The notes under the pieces: model-generated
Told to the model about the DNA's origin: nothing
The model's input: only the letters and a program-made list of their open reading frames with translations
Databases searched by the model: none
Position numbers and translations under genes: made by a program
Shown here: piece by piece, positions 7,740 to 16,266 of the stretch
How positions within the stretch are numbered: the first letter of the stretch is position 1
Layout of the letters: every line of letters starts with the position of its first letter
From: Candidatus Fermentimicrarchaeum limneticum
Lineage (GTDB): Archaea; Micrarchaeota; Micrarchaeia; Burarchaeales; Fermentimicrarchaeaceae
DNA: 64,000 nucleotides
Direction of reading: 5' to 3'
NCBI GenBank assembly: GCA_013426015.1
Contig: CP058998.1
Coordinates: forward strand, 62,001-126,000

Positions 7740-8570
7740 ATGCGATATCCCGCTGTCGCAGGTGCATTCTACCCATCCGGAGAGGGGCAGCTTAGAAAAG
7801 ATGTTGAAAAGTCTTTTTTGAAAGGTGCAGGTCTGCCAGAGCTGGGAGACAAAAAAAATCTTCTTGCTGTTGTTTCTCCTCATGCAGGCTACATGTATTC
7901 GGGATGGGTTGCAGCGTATGCATACAAGGAGATTGCCGAGAACTTCTCTCAACCACCAACATTCGTGATACTCGGGCCAAATCACACCGGCAGAGGAAGC
8001 GGCGTAGCCCTCTCTCAGGAGGACTGGGAGACTCCGTTGGGGGTTGTGCATAATGACAAGGAGCTGGGGCAGCTTATCCAGAAGAATTCCAAGATACTGG
8101 ATTTTGACGAGGCGGCGCATGAGGGAGAGCACTCAGTAGAGGTTCAGCTTCCGTTTCTGCAATTCCTATACAAGAATGCCCGGATAGTTCCGATATGCGT
8201 AGGGCTTGGAGATTATGGGACCGCAGAAGATATTGCGCATGCAATTTTAAAGGCATCGCAGGCGGCGAAGAGAGAGATTTTTGTGATAGCCAGCTCTGAC
8301 TTCACTCATTTCGAGGATGCGCAGAGCGCCAAGCAGAAGGACGAGCTTGCTATAAAACACATCGAGAGGCTGAATGCAAAAAATTTCCTAAAGGAAGTTG
8401 AAATGAACGACATGTCCATCTGCGGCTATGCGCCGATAATGGTTGCAATGGTATACTCGCAGCTGAAAGGCGGGAAGGAGGCTAAGGTTCTGAAGTATGC
8501 CAATTCCGGGGATGTAACAAAGGATTACCACGAGGTAGTAGCATACTGCTCAATCGCATTCCCAAAGTAA
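7740..8570 (+). CDS. MEMO family protein (AmmeMemoRadiSam protein B)
   Basis: A 276-residue MEMO1-like protein: it opens with RYPAVAGAFYPSG and has SPHAGYMYSG, LGPNHTGRG, HEGEHSVEVQLPFLQ and SSDFTHFE. The His/Asp/Cys positions form the conserved pocket of this dioxygenase-like fold. In other genomes it sits beside AMMECR1 and a radical-SAM protein; neither is adjacent here, so it is a solo copy. Biochemical role in archaea is unsettled. An AGGTG lies 6 bases before the ATG, and a TATA-like TTTATA near 7705 gives a short leader. Confidence 0.9.
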   Translation: MRYPAVAGAFYPSGEGQLRKDVEKSFLKGAGLPELGDKKNLLAVVSPHAGYMYSGWVAAYAYKEIAENFSQPPTFVILGPNHTGRGSGVALSQEDWETPLGVVHNDKELGQLIQKNSKILDFDEAAHEGEHSVEVQLPFLQFLYKNARIVPICVGLGDYGTAEDIAHAILKASQAAKREIFVIASSDFTHFEDAQSAKQKDELAIKHIERLNAKNFLKEVEMNDMSICGYAPIMVAMVYSQLKGGKEAKVLKYANSGDVTKDYHEVVAYCSIAFPK

Positions 8571-8646
8571 TTGAAAATACGTATCCTAACGATGTTATAC
8601 CAATGTCGAATATACATATAAAAACCTCCTTTTTCTTAACTAGTTT

Positions 8647-9204
8647 GTGAGAATAATACTCGCCTTGACAGGAGCCTCAGGAATCCAGATAGGCATAAGG
8701 CTAGCCGAGGCTCTGAGGAAGCACGAGCTGCACATAATAGTCAGCGAGACTGCTAAGAAAGTTATGAATTATGAGGTTGAGAGTGCAGACAAGGTTCTCT
8801 CCAAAATGAAGAAGTATGGAAAAGTCTATGACGAGTCTGCAATAGACGCCGCCCCAGCTTCAGGCTCCTCTCTTTTCGATGCGATGGTGGTGTGCCCGTG
8901 CTCTATGAAAACGCTCTCTGCAATTGCAAACGGATACTGCTGCAACCTGATAACAAGAAGCGCTGACGTTATGCTGAAGGAGGGAAGGAAGCTCATCCTA
9001 GTACCAAGGGAGACACCTGTCAGCGCAATCCATCTGGAGAACATGCTGAAGCTGTCCAGGCTTGGGGTCGTGATACTGCCTGCATCTCCGGCTTTCTACC
9101 ACAAGCCTAAAGGAGTCGGAGACATGGTTGATTTCATAGTGGGCAAGATTCTGGATTCTCTGGGAATACAAAATCAATTGTACAAAAGGTGGGGCAGGAA
9201 ATGA
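8647..9204 (+). CDS. ubiX: UbiX-like flavin prenyltransferase
   Basis: A 185-residue flavoprotein that joins dimethylallyl phosphate to FMN to make prenylated FMN, the cofactor of UbiD decarboxylases. The N-terminal LTGASGIQIGIRLAEAL, the CPCSMKTLSAIANG segment and the RETPVSAIHLENML active-site region are all present. It starts at GTG 8647. A TATA-like tract at about 8609-8618 lies some 30 bases upstream and there is no ribosome binding site, so the transcript is probably leaderless. As first gene of the isoprenoid cluster it provides the cofactor for the UbiD gene two positions on. Confidence 0.93.
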   Translation: MRIILALTGASGIQIGIRLAEALRKHELHIIVSETAKKVMNYEVESADKVLSKMKKYGKVYDESAIDAAPASGSSLFDAMVVCPCSMKTLSAIANGYCCNLITRSADVMLKEGRKLILVPRETPVSAIHLENMLKLSRLGVVILPASPAFYHKPKGVGDMVDFIVGKILDSLGIQNQLYKRWGRK

Positions 9205-9569
9205 AAATCACAATCGGCCAGGTGTTCATAATAGCTGGGTCCCTCCTGGTGTCCGGAGGTTTGCTGGTGCCTTCAGAAAGTCAAAAAACCTTCGAGCTGA
9301 GCGAAATTTTTGCGTTGGTCATACTCTGGGCGTTCTCCCTCTCTGCTTTGTTATTCCATGATAAAATCTTCAAGAGGGACATTGTTCTTCTCACCGTGAT
9401 TCCAATCCTTGCGTTGGGCTTCCTGTGGCTGGTGCTCAACCTAAGCTCCTTCCTGCTTCTTGCGCCAAGACGGTTCAACACTTACGCAATCCTCTTCGGC
9501 TGGGTGATATTCAACACCGGCCTTTATCTTGATACGAAGAAAGCTTTGAAAGAATCTTCCAAGGGGTGA
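9201..9569 (+). CDS. Four-helix membrane protein in isoprenoid operon
   Basis: A 122-residue integral membrane protein with four predicted hydrophobic helices separated by short charged loops. I recognise no family. The ATG at 9201 overlaps the ubiX stop (ATGA), indicating translational coupling, and the ubiD gene follows 4 bases after its stop. Placement between the two suggests a link to isoprenoid or lipid synthesis at the membrane, but nothing in the sequence shows a catalytic role. Confidence 0.75.
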   Translation: MKITIGQVFIIAGSLLVSGGLLVPSESQKTFELSEIFALVILWAFSLSALLFHDKIFKRDIVLLTVIPILALGFLWLVLNLSSFLLLAPRRFNTYAILFGWVIFNTGLYLDTKKALKESSKG

Positions 9570-9573
9570 GAGA

Positions 9574-10866
9574 ATGCTCAGGGATTTCATAAAGCGGCTA
9601 AAGCTCTCGGATGAGCTTGTTGTCATAAAGAAGCCCGTCAGCAGGAAATTCGTTGCAGCGGGAATAATGAAGGAGCTGGACGGGAAGCCCGTCCTTTTCG
9701 AGAGTATAAAGGGAAGCAACTTTAAGGTTGTCGGAAACGTATTTTCAACAAGAGAGCTCATCGGGAAATCACTCGGAATTCCGAAGGAGAAGCTGCTCTT
9801 CAAGATTGCGCATGCAATAGACAACCCAAGCGAGCCCCAGCTTGTTGAGAAAGCACCGTGCCACGAGGTTGTCGAAGAGGAGGTAGACCTGAACAAGCTG
9901 CCCATACTGACTCACTGCAAGAAAGATGGTGGACCATATGTCACTTCTGGAGTTATTGTTGCGAAAGATCCCAAACTTGGGAGGAACTGCTCCTTCCACC
10001 GGCTGATGCAGCTGGACAAGAGAAGGTTCGTGATGAGAATTCTGCCAAGACACCTGAACGAATTCATAAAGAGGAACGGCGGCGAGCTTGATGTGGCGGT
10101 CTGCATAGGAAACTCAGTGAACTTCCTGCTGGGAGGTGCAACCTCGGTTGAGCTTGGGTTTGATGAAATGACTATTGCGAACACGCTTGAGAAGCTGCCA
10201 ATAACATACTGCAAGAGTGTTGACATTGAGGTACCGGCATACAGCGAGTTTGTGCTCGAAGGGAGAATCACAAAGGAGCTAGTCCCGGAAGGTCCGTTTG
10301 TCGATTTGACGGAAACATACGACGTCATCAGGGAGCAGAATGTGCTTGAGGTAAAGAAGATAACCCACAGGAAGGATGCTCTCTACCATGCGCTCCTGTC
10401 TGGATGCAACGAGCACAAGTTGCTGATGGGGATTCCAAGAGAGCCGACAATATTCAGAGAGGTAAACAAGGTCTGTGAATGCAGGGATGTGGGCCTCACT
10501 CTTGGAGGCTGCTCCTGGCTGCATGCAGTTGTGAAGATAAGGAAGAGGAAGGAGGATGACGGCAAGAGGGCAATAGAGGCTGCATTCAAGGGACATGCCT
10601 CGCTGAAGCACGTGGTTGTCGTTGACAATGACATAGACATCTACAACCCCCTTGATGTTGAGTGGGCAGTGGCCACCCGTTTCCAGGCAAAGGACGGGCT
10701 GGTTGTGAAACCGCACGAGAAAGGTTCCTCGCTTGACCCATCGGCAAATCCCTTCACAAGGGAAACAAGCAAAATGGGCCTTGATGCAACTGCACCATTG
10801 AAGAAGAAGCTGAAGGACTTCCGCAAGGCAGAATTCCCGAGGGTTAGACTGGGGAGGTATCTCTGA
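9574..10866 (+). CDS. UbiD-family decarboxylase, likely anhydromevalonate phosphate decarboxylase
   Basis: 430 residues, full-length UbiD fold. The prenyl-FMN/metal-binding region NCSFHRLMQLDKRRFVMRI, an E-V-P segment (VDIEVPAYSEFVLEG) and a catalytic-region Glu (EGPFVDLTETY) are visible. UbiD enzymes need the cofactor made by UbiX, encoded just upstream. Because aconitase-X subunits, IPK and IDI2 follow immediately, the likely substrate is trans-anhydromevalonate 5-phosphate, giving isopentenyl phosphate. That is inference from context plus the known Aeropyrum pathway; the sequence alone does not fix the substrate. Confidence 0.88.
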   Translation: MLRDFIKRLKLSDELVVIKKPVSRKFVAAGIMKELDGKPVLFESIKGSNFKVVGNVFSTRELIGKSLGIPKEKLLFKIAHAIDNPSEPQLVEKAPCHEVVEEEVDLNKLPILTHCKKDGGPYVTSGVIVAKDPKLGRNCSFHRLMQLDKRRFVMRILPRHLNEFIKRNGGELDVAVCIGNSVNFLLGGATSVELGFDEMTIANTLEKLPITYCKSVDIEVPAYSEFVLEGRITKELVPEGPFVDLTETYDVIREQNVLEVKKITHRKDALYHALLSGCNEHKLLMGIPREPTIFREVNKVCECRDVGLTLGGCSWLHAVVKIRKRKEDDGKRAIEAAFKGHASLKHVVVVDNDIDIYNPLDVEWAVATRFQAKDGLVVKPHEKGSSLDPSANPFTRETSKMGLDATAPLKKKLKDFRKAEFPRVRLGRYL

Positions 10867-12032
10867 TGCACCTCACGAGAGAGGAGGAGAACATACTGAA
10901 CGGGGAGCAGGGGAATGCCGCAGCCAAGGCAATGGAAATACTTGTTGCGATAGGCAAGGTATTCGGAGCCGAGAAGCTCATCCCCGTGACATCTGCCCAG
11001 ATTTCCGGCGTGAGCTACAAGACGATTGGCGATGCCGGCCTGGAGTTTCTTGAGAATTTCGCAAAGGACGGCAGAGTCAGAATACCAAGCTACCTGAATC
11101 CTGCTGGGATGGATTTGGAGGAGTGGAGCAGGCTCGGCTTTTCCAAGGAGTTTGCAAGGAAGCAGATGAGGATAATCAAGGCATACCAGAAGATGGGCGT
11201 TGAAGCCACATGCACCTGCACCCCGTACCTGATAGGAATCCTGCCCAAGAAAGGGGAGCATGTAGCGTGGAGCGAGAGCTCTGCGGTCATCTTCGCAAAC
11301 TCAGCGCTTGGTGCCAGGACGAACAGGGAGAGCGGCATGAGCGCTCTTGCATCCGCAATTGTCGGAAAAACCCCATATTTCGGCTATCATCTTGACGAGA
11401 ACAGGGTTGCCAGCTTGGTTGTCAACGTGAAAGCGAAGCTTGAGGACATATCCGACTTCGGTGCATTGGGGATCTACACGGGCGCAATAGCCAAGCAGAG
11501 GGTTGTCGCGTTTGACGGAATAGAAACAGTCACGGTTGACGAGGTAAAAACACTGGGGGCTGCCCTTGCTGCGTCAGGTGCTGTTGCGCTCTTCTTCATA
11601 AAGGGGATTACCGACGAGTGGAGGGTTGCCGACAAGCCCGAGAGGATTGAGTTCGGCAGCAGGGAGCTTAGGGAGACGAAAGAGAACTTGAATTCCTCAA
11701 GGGATGCAGAGCTCGTCGCGGTGGGATGTCCCCACTGTTCCCTTGAGGAGATAAGGGAGATAGCGGAGAGGGTGAGAGGAAAGAAGCTGAAAAGAAAGCT
11801 ATGGGTCTGCACAGCCAGGAAGATAAAGAGAAAGGCTGACAAGCTTGGTCTTACAAAAGTAATCGAGGAGGCAGGAGGAAGAGTTGTAAGCGACACCTGC
11901 ATGGTGGTATGCCCTCTAGAGGAGCTTGGTTTTGAAAGAACAGCGGTAAACTCCGGCAAGGCTGCGCATTACCTGCCGAGCTTCTGCGGGCAGAAGGTGC
12001 TTTTCGGCTCGCTTAAAGAGATATTACGGTGA
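10866..12032 (+). CDS. Aconitase X catalytic subunit, likely phosphomevalonate dehydratase large subunit
   Basis: A 388-residue aconitase-X (DUF521) large subunit. Cys positions that can hold an iron-sulfur cluster are in ATCTCTPYL, GCPHCSLEE and DTCMVVCPLEELGF. The conserved YLNPAGMDLEEW and ANSALGARTNRE stretches are present. In archaea this protein with its small partner dehydrates mevalonate 5-phosphate to trans-anhydromevalonate 5-phosphate. Its start overlaps the UbiD stop by one base, and the small subunit follows 4 bases after its stop, so the subunits should be made together. Confidence 0.92.
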   Translation: MHLTREEENILNGEQGNAAAKAMEILVAIGKVFGAEKLIPVTSAQISGVSYKTIGDAGLEFLENFAKDGRVRIPSYLNPAGMDLEEWSRLGFSKEFARKQMRIIKAYQKMGVEATCTCTPYLIGILPKKGEHVAWSESSAVIFANSALGARTNRESGMSALASAIVGKTPYFGYHLDENRVASLVVNVKAKLEDISDFGALGIYTGAIAKQRVVAFDGIETVTVDEVKTLGAALAASGAVALFFIKGITDEWRVADKPERIEFGSRELRETKENLNSSRDAELVAVGCPHCSLEEIREIAERVRGKKLKRKLWVCTARKIKRKADKLGLTKVIEEAGGRVVSDTCMVVCPLEELGFERTAVNSGKAAHYLPSFCGQKVLFGSLKEILR

Positions 12033-12036
12033 AAAA

Positions 12037-12435
12037 ATGGTGATAAGAGGTAGAGTGATCTCAAAGGGAAAGGCGGAGGGAGAGGCACTTGTCAGCAGAG
12101 AAGAGATAAGCTTCCTGGGGGAGGTTGACACGAAAACAGGCGTTGTCACCAACCCGAAGCATCAGCTTTTCAACAAATCCATTGCAGGCAGAATCCTTGT
12201 CTTCCCGCGAGGCAGGGGCTCAACTGTAGGCTCATATGCTTTATACCAGCTGAAGAAGAACGGGAAGGCGCCGAAGGCGATTATCAACGAGGAGGCTGAG
12301 GTGATTGTTGCTGTTGGTGCTATAATCTCTGAGATTCCAATGGTGGACAAGCTGGAGAAGAATGCATTCAGGCTTATAAAGGATGGAAGCAAACTTGTTG
12401 TGGATGGAAACAAAGGAGTTGTGGTGATTAAATGA
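12037..12435 (+). CDS. Aconitase X swivel subunit, likely phosphomevalonate dehydratase small subunit
   Basis: A 132-residue DUF126 swivel domain. It contains GRVISKGKAEGEALVS at the start, the FPRGRGSTVGSY substrate-binding loop and a C-terminal DGNKGVVVIK strand. It pairs with the upstream large subunit; in many bacteria the two are fused. GGTGA lies directly before the ATG. The following kinase gene overlaps its stop by four bases (ATGA). Confidence 0.92.
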   Translation: MVIRGRVISKGKAEGEALVSREEISFLGEVDTKTGVVTNPKHQLFNKSIAGRILVFPRGRGSTVGSYALYQLKKNGKAPKAIINEEAEVIVAVGAIISEIPMVDKLEKNAFRLIKDGSKLVVDGNKGVVVIK

Positions 12436-13229
12436 ACGAGCTTGTTTTTGTCAAACTTGGCGGAAGCCTCATAACCGACAAGACAAAGCCATTCACTGCG
12501 AGGATGGATGTCATAAAGAGGCTTGCCAGGGAGATTCACGCGGCGAAGAAGGAAAGAAAGCTGAAGGTGGTGGTGGGGCATGGAGGAGGGTCATTCCCTC
12601 ATGTCCCTGCAAAGAAATACGAAGTTCACAAGGGAGTGGTAAGCCCAGAAACCTACAGGGGCATTGCAGAGGTGCAGGATGCGGCTTCAAGGCTGAACAG
12701 GATGGTTGTCGAGAGCCTGATGGAGGCAGGTGAAAACGCGGTGTCGGTGCAACCGTCTGCATGTGCGGTGGCAAAGGGCGGCAGGATAGTCCATTTTGAC
12801 GTTAAGCCGATGAGGAGGATGCTTGTGGAAAACCTGCTTCCCGTTCCATATGGTGATGTGGTTGTTGATCTGGAGAAAGGGTGCGCCATACTCTCGACAG
12901 AGATGATTTTTGACTATCTTGCAAGAAAGCTCAAGCCGAGCAGGATTATTCTTGCCGGCATTACAGACGGCGTTTTCACGTCCGATCCTCAGCTCGATCG
13001 GAAGGCAGAGAGGATAGAGGAGATAACGCCCGCGAACTTCGAGAAAATAAAATCTGCTTTAAAGGGGTCAGCAGGAATAGACGTCACCGGCGGGATGCTG
13101 CACAAGGTTGAAATATTGCTCGGGCTTGCAGAACTGGGAATACCGAGCATCATAATAAACGGTTTGGGAGAGGGGAACCTGAAGAATGCTCTCCTAGGCA
13201 GGAAGGAAGGAACCGCCATCCACAGGTAG
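12432..13229 (+). CDS. Isopentenyl phosphate kinase
   Basis: A 265-residue amino-acid-kinase-fold enzyme that phosphorylates isopentenyl phosphate to IPP with ATP. Motifs: KLGGSLITDK (nucleotide binding), GHGGGSFPH (contains the catalytic-site His), GITDGVFTSDP and DVTGGMLHKVE. It is the marker enzyme of the archaeal mevalonate routes. It is coupled to the dehydratase small subunit by ATGA overlap. A TATA-like element for the next gene lies just past its stop. Confidence 0.95.
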   Translation: MNELVFVKLGGSLITDKTKPFTARMDVIKRLAREIHAAKKERKLKVVVGHGGGSFPHVPAKKYEVHKGVVSPETYRGIAEVQDAASRLNRMVVESLMEAGENAVSVQPSACAVAKGGRIVHFDVKPMRRMLVENLLPVPYGDVVVDLEKGCAILSTEMIFDYLARKLKPSRIILAGITDGVFTSDPQLDRKAERIEEITPANFEKIKSALKGSAGIDVTGGMLHKVEILLGLAELGIPSIIINGLGEGNLKNALLGRKEGTAIHR

Positions 13230-13257
13230 AAATTTATATACCCCTCCAAAATATAAC

Positions 13258-14349
13258 ATGGCAAAATCTACAACCGAGAGGAGGAAATCCTCGCATCTTA
13301 GGATATGTTCCACAAAGAATGTCGAATTCGCACATAAGACTACCGGATTTGAGGATGTAGACTTCATCCACAGGGCGCTTCCTGAGCTTGGCGTGGATAA
13401 AATTGACATAACATGCAGCGCATTTGGCAAGAGGCTTTCTGCGCCCTTCTTCATAGAGTCAATAACCGGAGGTTCAGCGGAAGCAAAGAGAATAAACAAG
13501 TCACTGGCAGCAGCTGCGGAGAAAGCCGGAGTTGCAATGGGACTGGGCTCCCAGCGTGCAATGATTGAGAATCCATCACTTTCCGATACGTACTGTGTGA
13601 GGGATGTCGCCCCGGATATACTCCTGATTGGCAACATAGGCATCGCGCAGTTGATGGAGTACGATGTCAGGAGAATAACGGATGCTGTCGATTGCGTAGG
13701 TGCTGATGCCATTTTTGTTCATCTGAACGCCCTGCAGGAGGCAATACAGCCCGAGGGCAACAGGAACTTTGAGAAGTGCCTCTCCTACCTGGAAAAGTTC
13801 ACCTCCCAGCTCAGCATACCCGTGATAGCAAAGGAGACCGGAGCGGGAATTTCGAGAGATGTTGCAGCTGCGCTGTCAAAGGCAGGAGTAAAGGGAATAG
13901 ATGTTGCGGGGGCAGGGGGAACCTCCTGGGGCGCGGTAGAACTCCACAGGAATTCCCAAGGGCATGAATCATTCTGGGAGTGGGGCATCCCCACCGCCCT
14001 TTCAGTTGTTGAGGTTGCAGGTACGTGCAAGCTTCCTATCATCGCAAGCGGAGGGATTCGCTCTGGATGTGATGCCGCAAAGGCAATAGCCCTTGGAGCT
14101 GATTACGCGGGGGCTGCACTGCCTTTCCTGAAAGCGGCAGAGAAGGGGGAGAAGGCTGTTTTTGATGAATTGGAAAGATGGAAGGAGCAGCTAAAAATCT
14201 GCATGTTCCTGACGGGTTGCGAGAATCTTAAATCACTGGCAAACAGTCCGCTCATAATAACCGGCAGAACAGCGGAGCTTTTCAGGCTTAGAGGGATAAG
14301 CCCTGAGGGCTTTGCTAATAGAAGGGAGCATTCCAAGATGATACTGTAG
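13258..14349 (+). CDS. fni: Type 2 isopentenyl-diphosphate isomerase
   Basis: A 363-residue FMN- and NADPH-dependent isomerase that interconverts IPP and DMAPP. TIM-barrel motifs visible: THKTTGFEDVDF-like N-terminus, ESITGGSAEA, GLGSQRAM, HLNALQEAIQPEG (HxNxxQE site), KETGAGIS, GTSWGAVE and SGGIRSG. Although cotranscription from upstream is possible, a TATA tract at about 13231-13240 sits some 25 bases before the ATG, so it probably also has its own leaderless transcript. It completes the isoprenoid cluster. Confidence 0.95.
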   Translation: MAKSTTERRKSSHLRICSTKNVEFAHKTTGFEDVDFIHRALPELGVDKIDITCSAFGKRLSAPFFIESITGGSAEAKRINKSLAAAAEKAGVAMGLGSQRAMIENPSLSDTYCVRDVAPDILLIGNIGIAQLMEYDVRRITDAVDCVGADAIFVHLNALQEAIQPEGNRNFEKCLSYLEKFTSQLSIPVIAKETGAGISRDVAAALSKAGVKGIDVAGAGGTSWGAVELHRNSQGHESFWEWGIPTALSVVEVAGTCKLPIIASGGIRSGCDAAKAIALGADYAGAALPFLKAAEKGEKAVFDELERWKEQLKICMFLTGCENLKSLANSPLIITGRTAELFRLRGISPEGFANRREHSKMIL

Positions 14350-14395
14350 GAACCTTTTATCTATTCAATGCCGCCACCAGAAAGACAAAGAGTCA

Positions 14396-14914
14396 TTACC
14401 TCAAAGAAACATCCAGCTCAAGCTTCGGGTTTGTCACTATCCATTTACGGATGAGCGGACTCACAAAGTACGCCAGAGTGAGATTTCCCAGAAGATGGTA
14501 AAGCGTGAAAGGGATCTGCCCTATCAAAGTAACTTGCAGACTCTGCCCGAACTGCATGCCGAATGCAGCAGCAGTCACAGCATCGTAGAATATGGTTGCA
14601 AAGAATGCAAATTTTGCATAATCCATCCCCTTCGCTTCCTTTTTCCTTGAAAGCCATGCCCCAGCCATATAGCCAACTACCCCGTAAGCAAGGGCGGTGT
14701 AAATCGTCCAGTATCCAACCCTTCCGCTGACAAAATCCAGAGTTATCATTGAGAAAGCTGCGAACGCAAAGCCGGCATAGCCGCCGAATTCCTTTGCGAA
14801 CGGCATGGAAGCGCTCATCACCGGCTCAATATTCGGAGGTCTGGGCAGAATCCTGAAAAAAACGCAGAAAAGCAATGCCAGAATGTATTTCACGGAATTT
14901 TTGAATCCACTCAT
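14396..14914 (-). CDS. ECF-type transporter substrate-specific-like membrane protein
   Basis: A 172-residue protein with about five or six hydrophobic helices and an Ala/Phe/Gly-rich core, resembling S components of energy-coupling-factor transporters. The ATG overlaps the stop of the DUF4430 gene (ATGA), so the two are coupled. No ECF ATPases or T component are nearby; S components often share those encoded elsewhere. The neighbour suggests a vitamin-like ligand, perhaps cobalamin, but this is inference. Confidence 0.6.
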   Translation of the reverse strand: MSGFKNSVKYILALLFCVFFRILPRPPNIEPVMSASMPFAKEFGGYAGFAFAAFSMITLDFVSGRVGYWTIYTALAYGVVGYMAGAWLSRKKEAKGMDYAKFAFFATIFYDAVTAAAFGMQFGQSLQVTLIGQIPFTLYHLLGNLTLAYFVSPLIRKWIVTNPKLELDVSLR

Positions 14915-16176
14915 TTTCTCACCTCTTTAAGTAAATACAACAAGGCTAAAATAATAACCGCACCTACCCCAATGATCGTAGGTGAAAGATTCGCAACCGC
15001 CATCGCAGCAGAAGGCGCGGCTCCAGCTTCCTGATGCTCCGGAACCTCCGCGGTCTCCAATGAAACCGTTGTTGCTTTTATTATATTCGTCACTACGAAC
15101 GAGTTCAATAAATGGTCTGGTGAGCTGTAGCTGTATACCCCTTCGTCTGCGGCAGTGAATGTCGCCTCGCCGCTCTCATTCGTTATCAGCTGCTTCTCCC
15201 CTCCCGCGGATTTCACAACTATGCTTTCATAAGCAAGAGGCTTTCCTTCTTCTGACATCATCTTAACAACAACCGTGCTGTTCACCAACGAAGTTGGGGG
15301 GGCAAGGATCTCTACTCTCGTGATGTTCGGTCCGGTCTCTCTCATGCCCGGTCCAGCCACTTCCACAGGTCTGCTGCTTTCCGTAACCGCCTTTTCGCAT
15401 TCTGCCACCTCAACCTCCCTTTCCTCGCCGAGGAAGCCATACTTATCAAACTCCAATCGATATACGCCGGATTTTTTCGGTATGAAGCTGGCTTTGCCCT
15501 CCTCATCGGTAAAGGGCAGTGCAGCTTTCTCAAAACCCGCGTCCCTTCCAAGATAGAATTGGTGGAGAAGGACATTCACTCTCACCCCATACTCAAGAGA
15601 GATGTTCAACCCGCTGTGCGTGGATACGAAATTGGTCATTTCCCATATTGCGCCGCCTCCCCTTTCCTTCACTTCAATGAGGACCGGCTCGCCGCTGCAG
15701 TTCGCCCGCGTTTCTATTTCGAAGTATCTCAAAGCAGGCAACTCCATGCTGTTCTGGGAAGCTGAAGAGGGGCATAAGTCGTTGAACGTGTGAATCTCCG
15801 GGGTGCTGCCGTAATTCCCCCATCTGAAACCAAGAACGTCGCCATCATCTACATCATAGTCTCCTATCCCGACAGGGGAGTACTCCCACTTCCCTCCTAC
15901 CATGTAGTAAAAGCCCCAATATTCGGGTTTGCAGAAGCAGTTATCCGGCTCGCATCCAACGGAACCTATCCTGCATAGCCCAACCCCCCACAGGGGATGC
16001 TGATACGTGGCAATGCCCAAGCCAGAGCTTTTGAGGATATCGAATGCTGTAGCGCGGTTCTGGAATTCAACGCATTCCTTCGTGACACTTGAGCCGTCGA
16101 ACTGAACGACCAAACCTACTCTCCCGGCAAAAACCATGCCTGAAAGTACTAGCAGCATAAGAAGTAACTTCTTCAA
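14911..16176 (-). CDS. Secreted, membrane-anchored DUF4430 protein
   Basis: About 421 residues from TTG 16176 (GGAAGGTGA lies just upstream; the longer frame from 16209 would begin before the likely transcript start). A signal peptide (KKLLLMLLVLSGMVFA) is followed by a DUF4430 transcobalamin-C-like domain to about residue 120 with several Cys, including two CxC-like pairs around the WGFYYMVGG strand. Two Ig/carboxypeptidase-regulatory-like beta domains follow, then a C-terminal membrane helix and short basic tail. It likely captures a ligand outside the cell for the coupled ECF-like protein. Confidence 0.75.
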   Translation of the reverse strand: MKKLLLMLLVLSGMVFAGRVGLVVQFDGSSVTKECVEFQNRATAFDILKSSGLGIATYQHPLWGVGLCRIGSVGCEPDNCFCKPEYWGFYYMVGGKWEYSPVGIGDYDVDDGDVLGFRWGNYGSTPEIHTFNDLCPSSASQNSMELPALRYFEIETRANCSGEPVLIEVKERGGGAIWEMTNFVSTHSGLNISLEYGVRVNVLLHQFYLGRDAGFEKAALPFTDEEGKASFIPKKSGVYRLEFDKYGFLGEEREVEVAECEKAVTESSRPVEVAGPGMRETGPNITRVEILAPPTSLVNSTVVVKMMSEEGKPLAYESIVVKSAGGEKQLITNESGEATFTAADEGVYSYSSPDHLLNSFVVTNIIKATTVSLETAEVPEHQEAGAAPSAAMAVANLSPTIIGVGAVIILALLYLLKEVRK

Positions 16177-16214
16177 AGCATCACCTTCCAAGCAAAGCTT
16201 ATAATTCATCCACC

Positions 16215-16222
16215 TATATATA
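16215..16222. promoter_or_regulatory. Shared palindromic TATA box of a divergent pair
   Basis: TATATATA is its own complement and lies about 40 bases from the chosen start on each side (TTG 16176 minus, ATG 16267 plus). A start about 25 bases away leaves short leaders that just contain the ribosome binding site on both strands. Confidence 0.5.
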
Positions 16223-16266
16223 AGTTGGCGAATCCATCCAACCTTTTAAATGGTGCGAGGGTAAGA

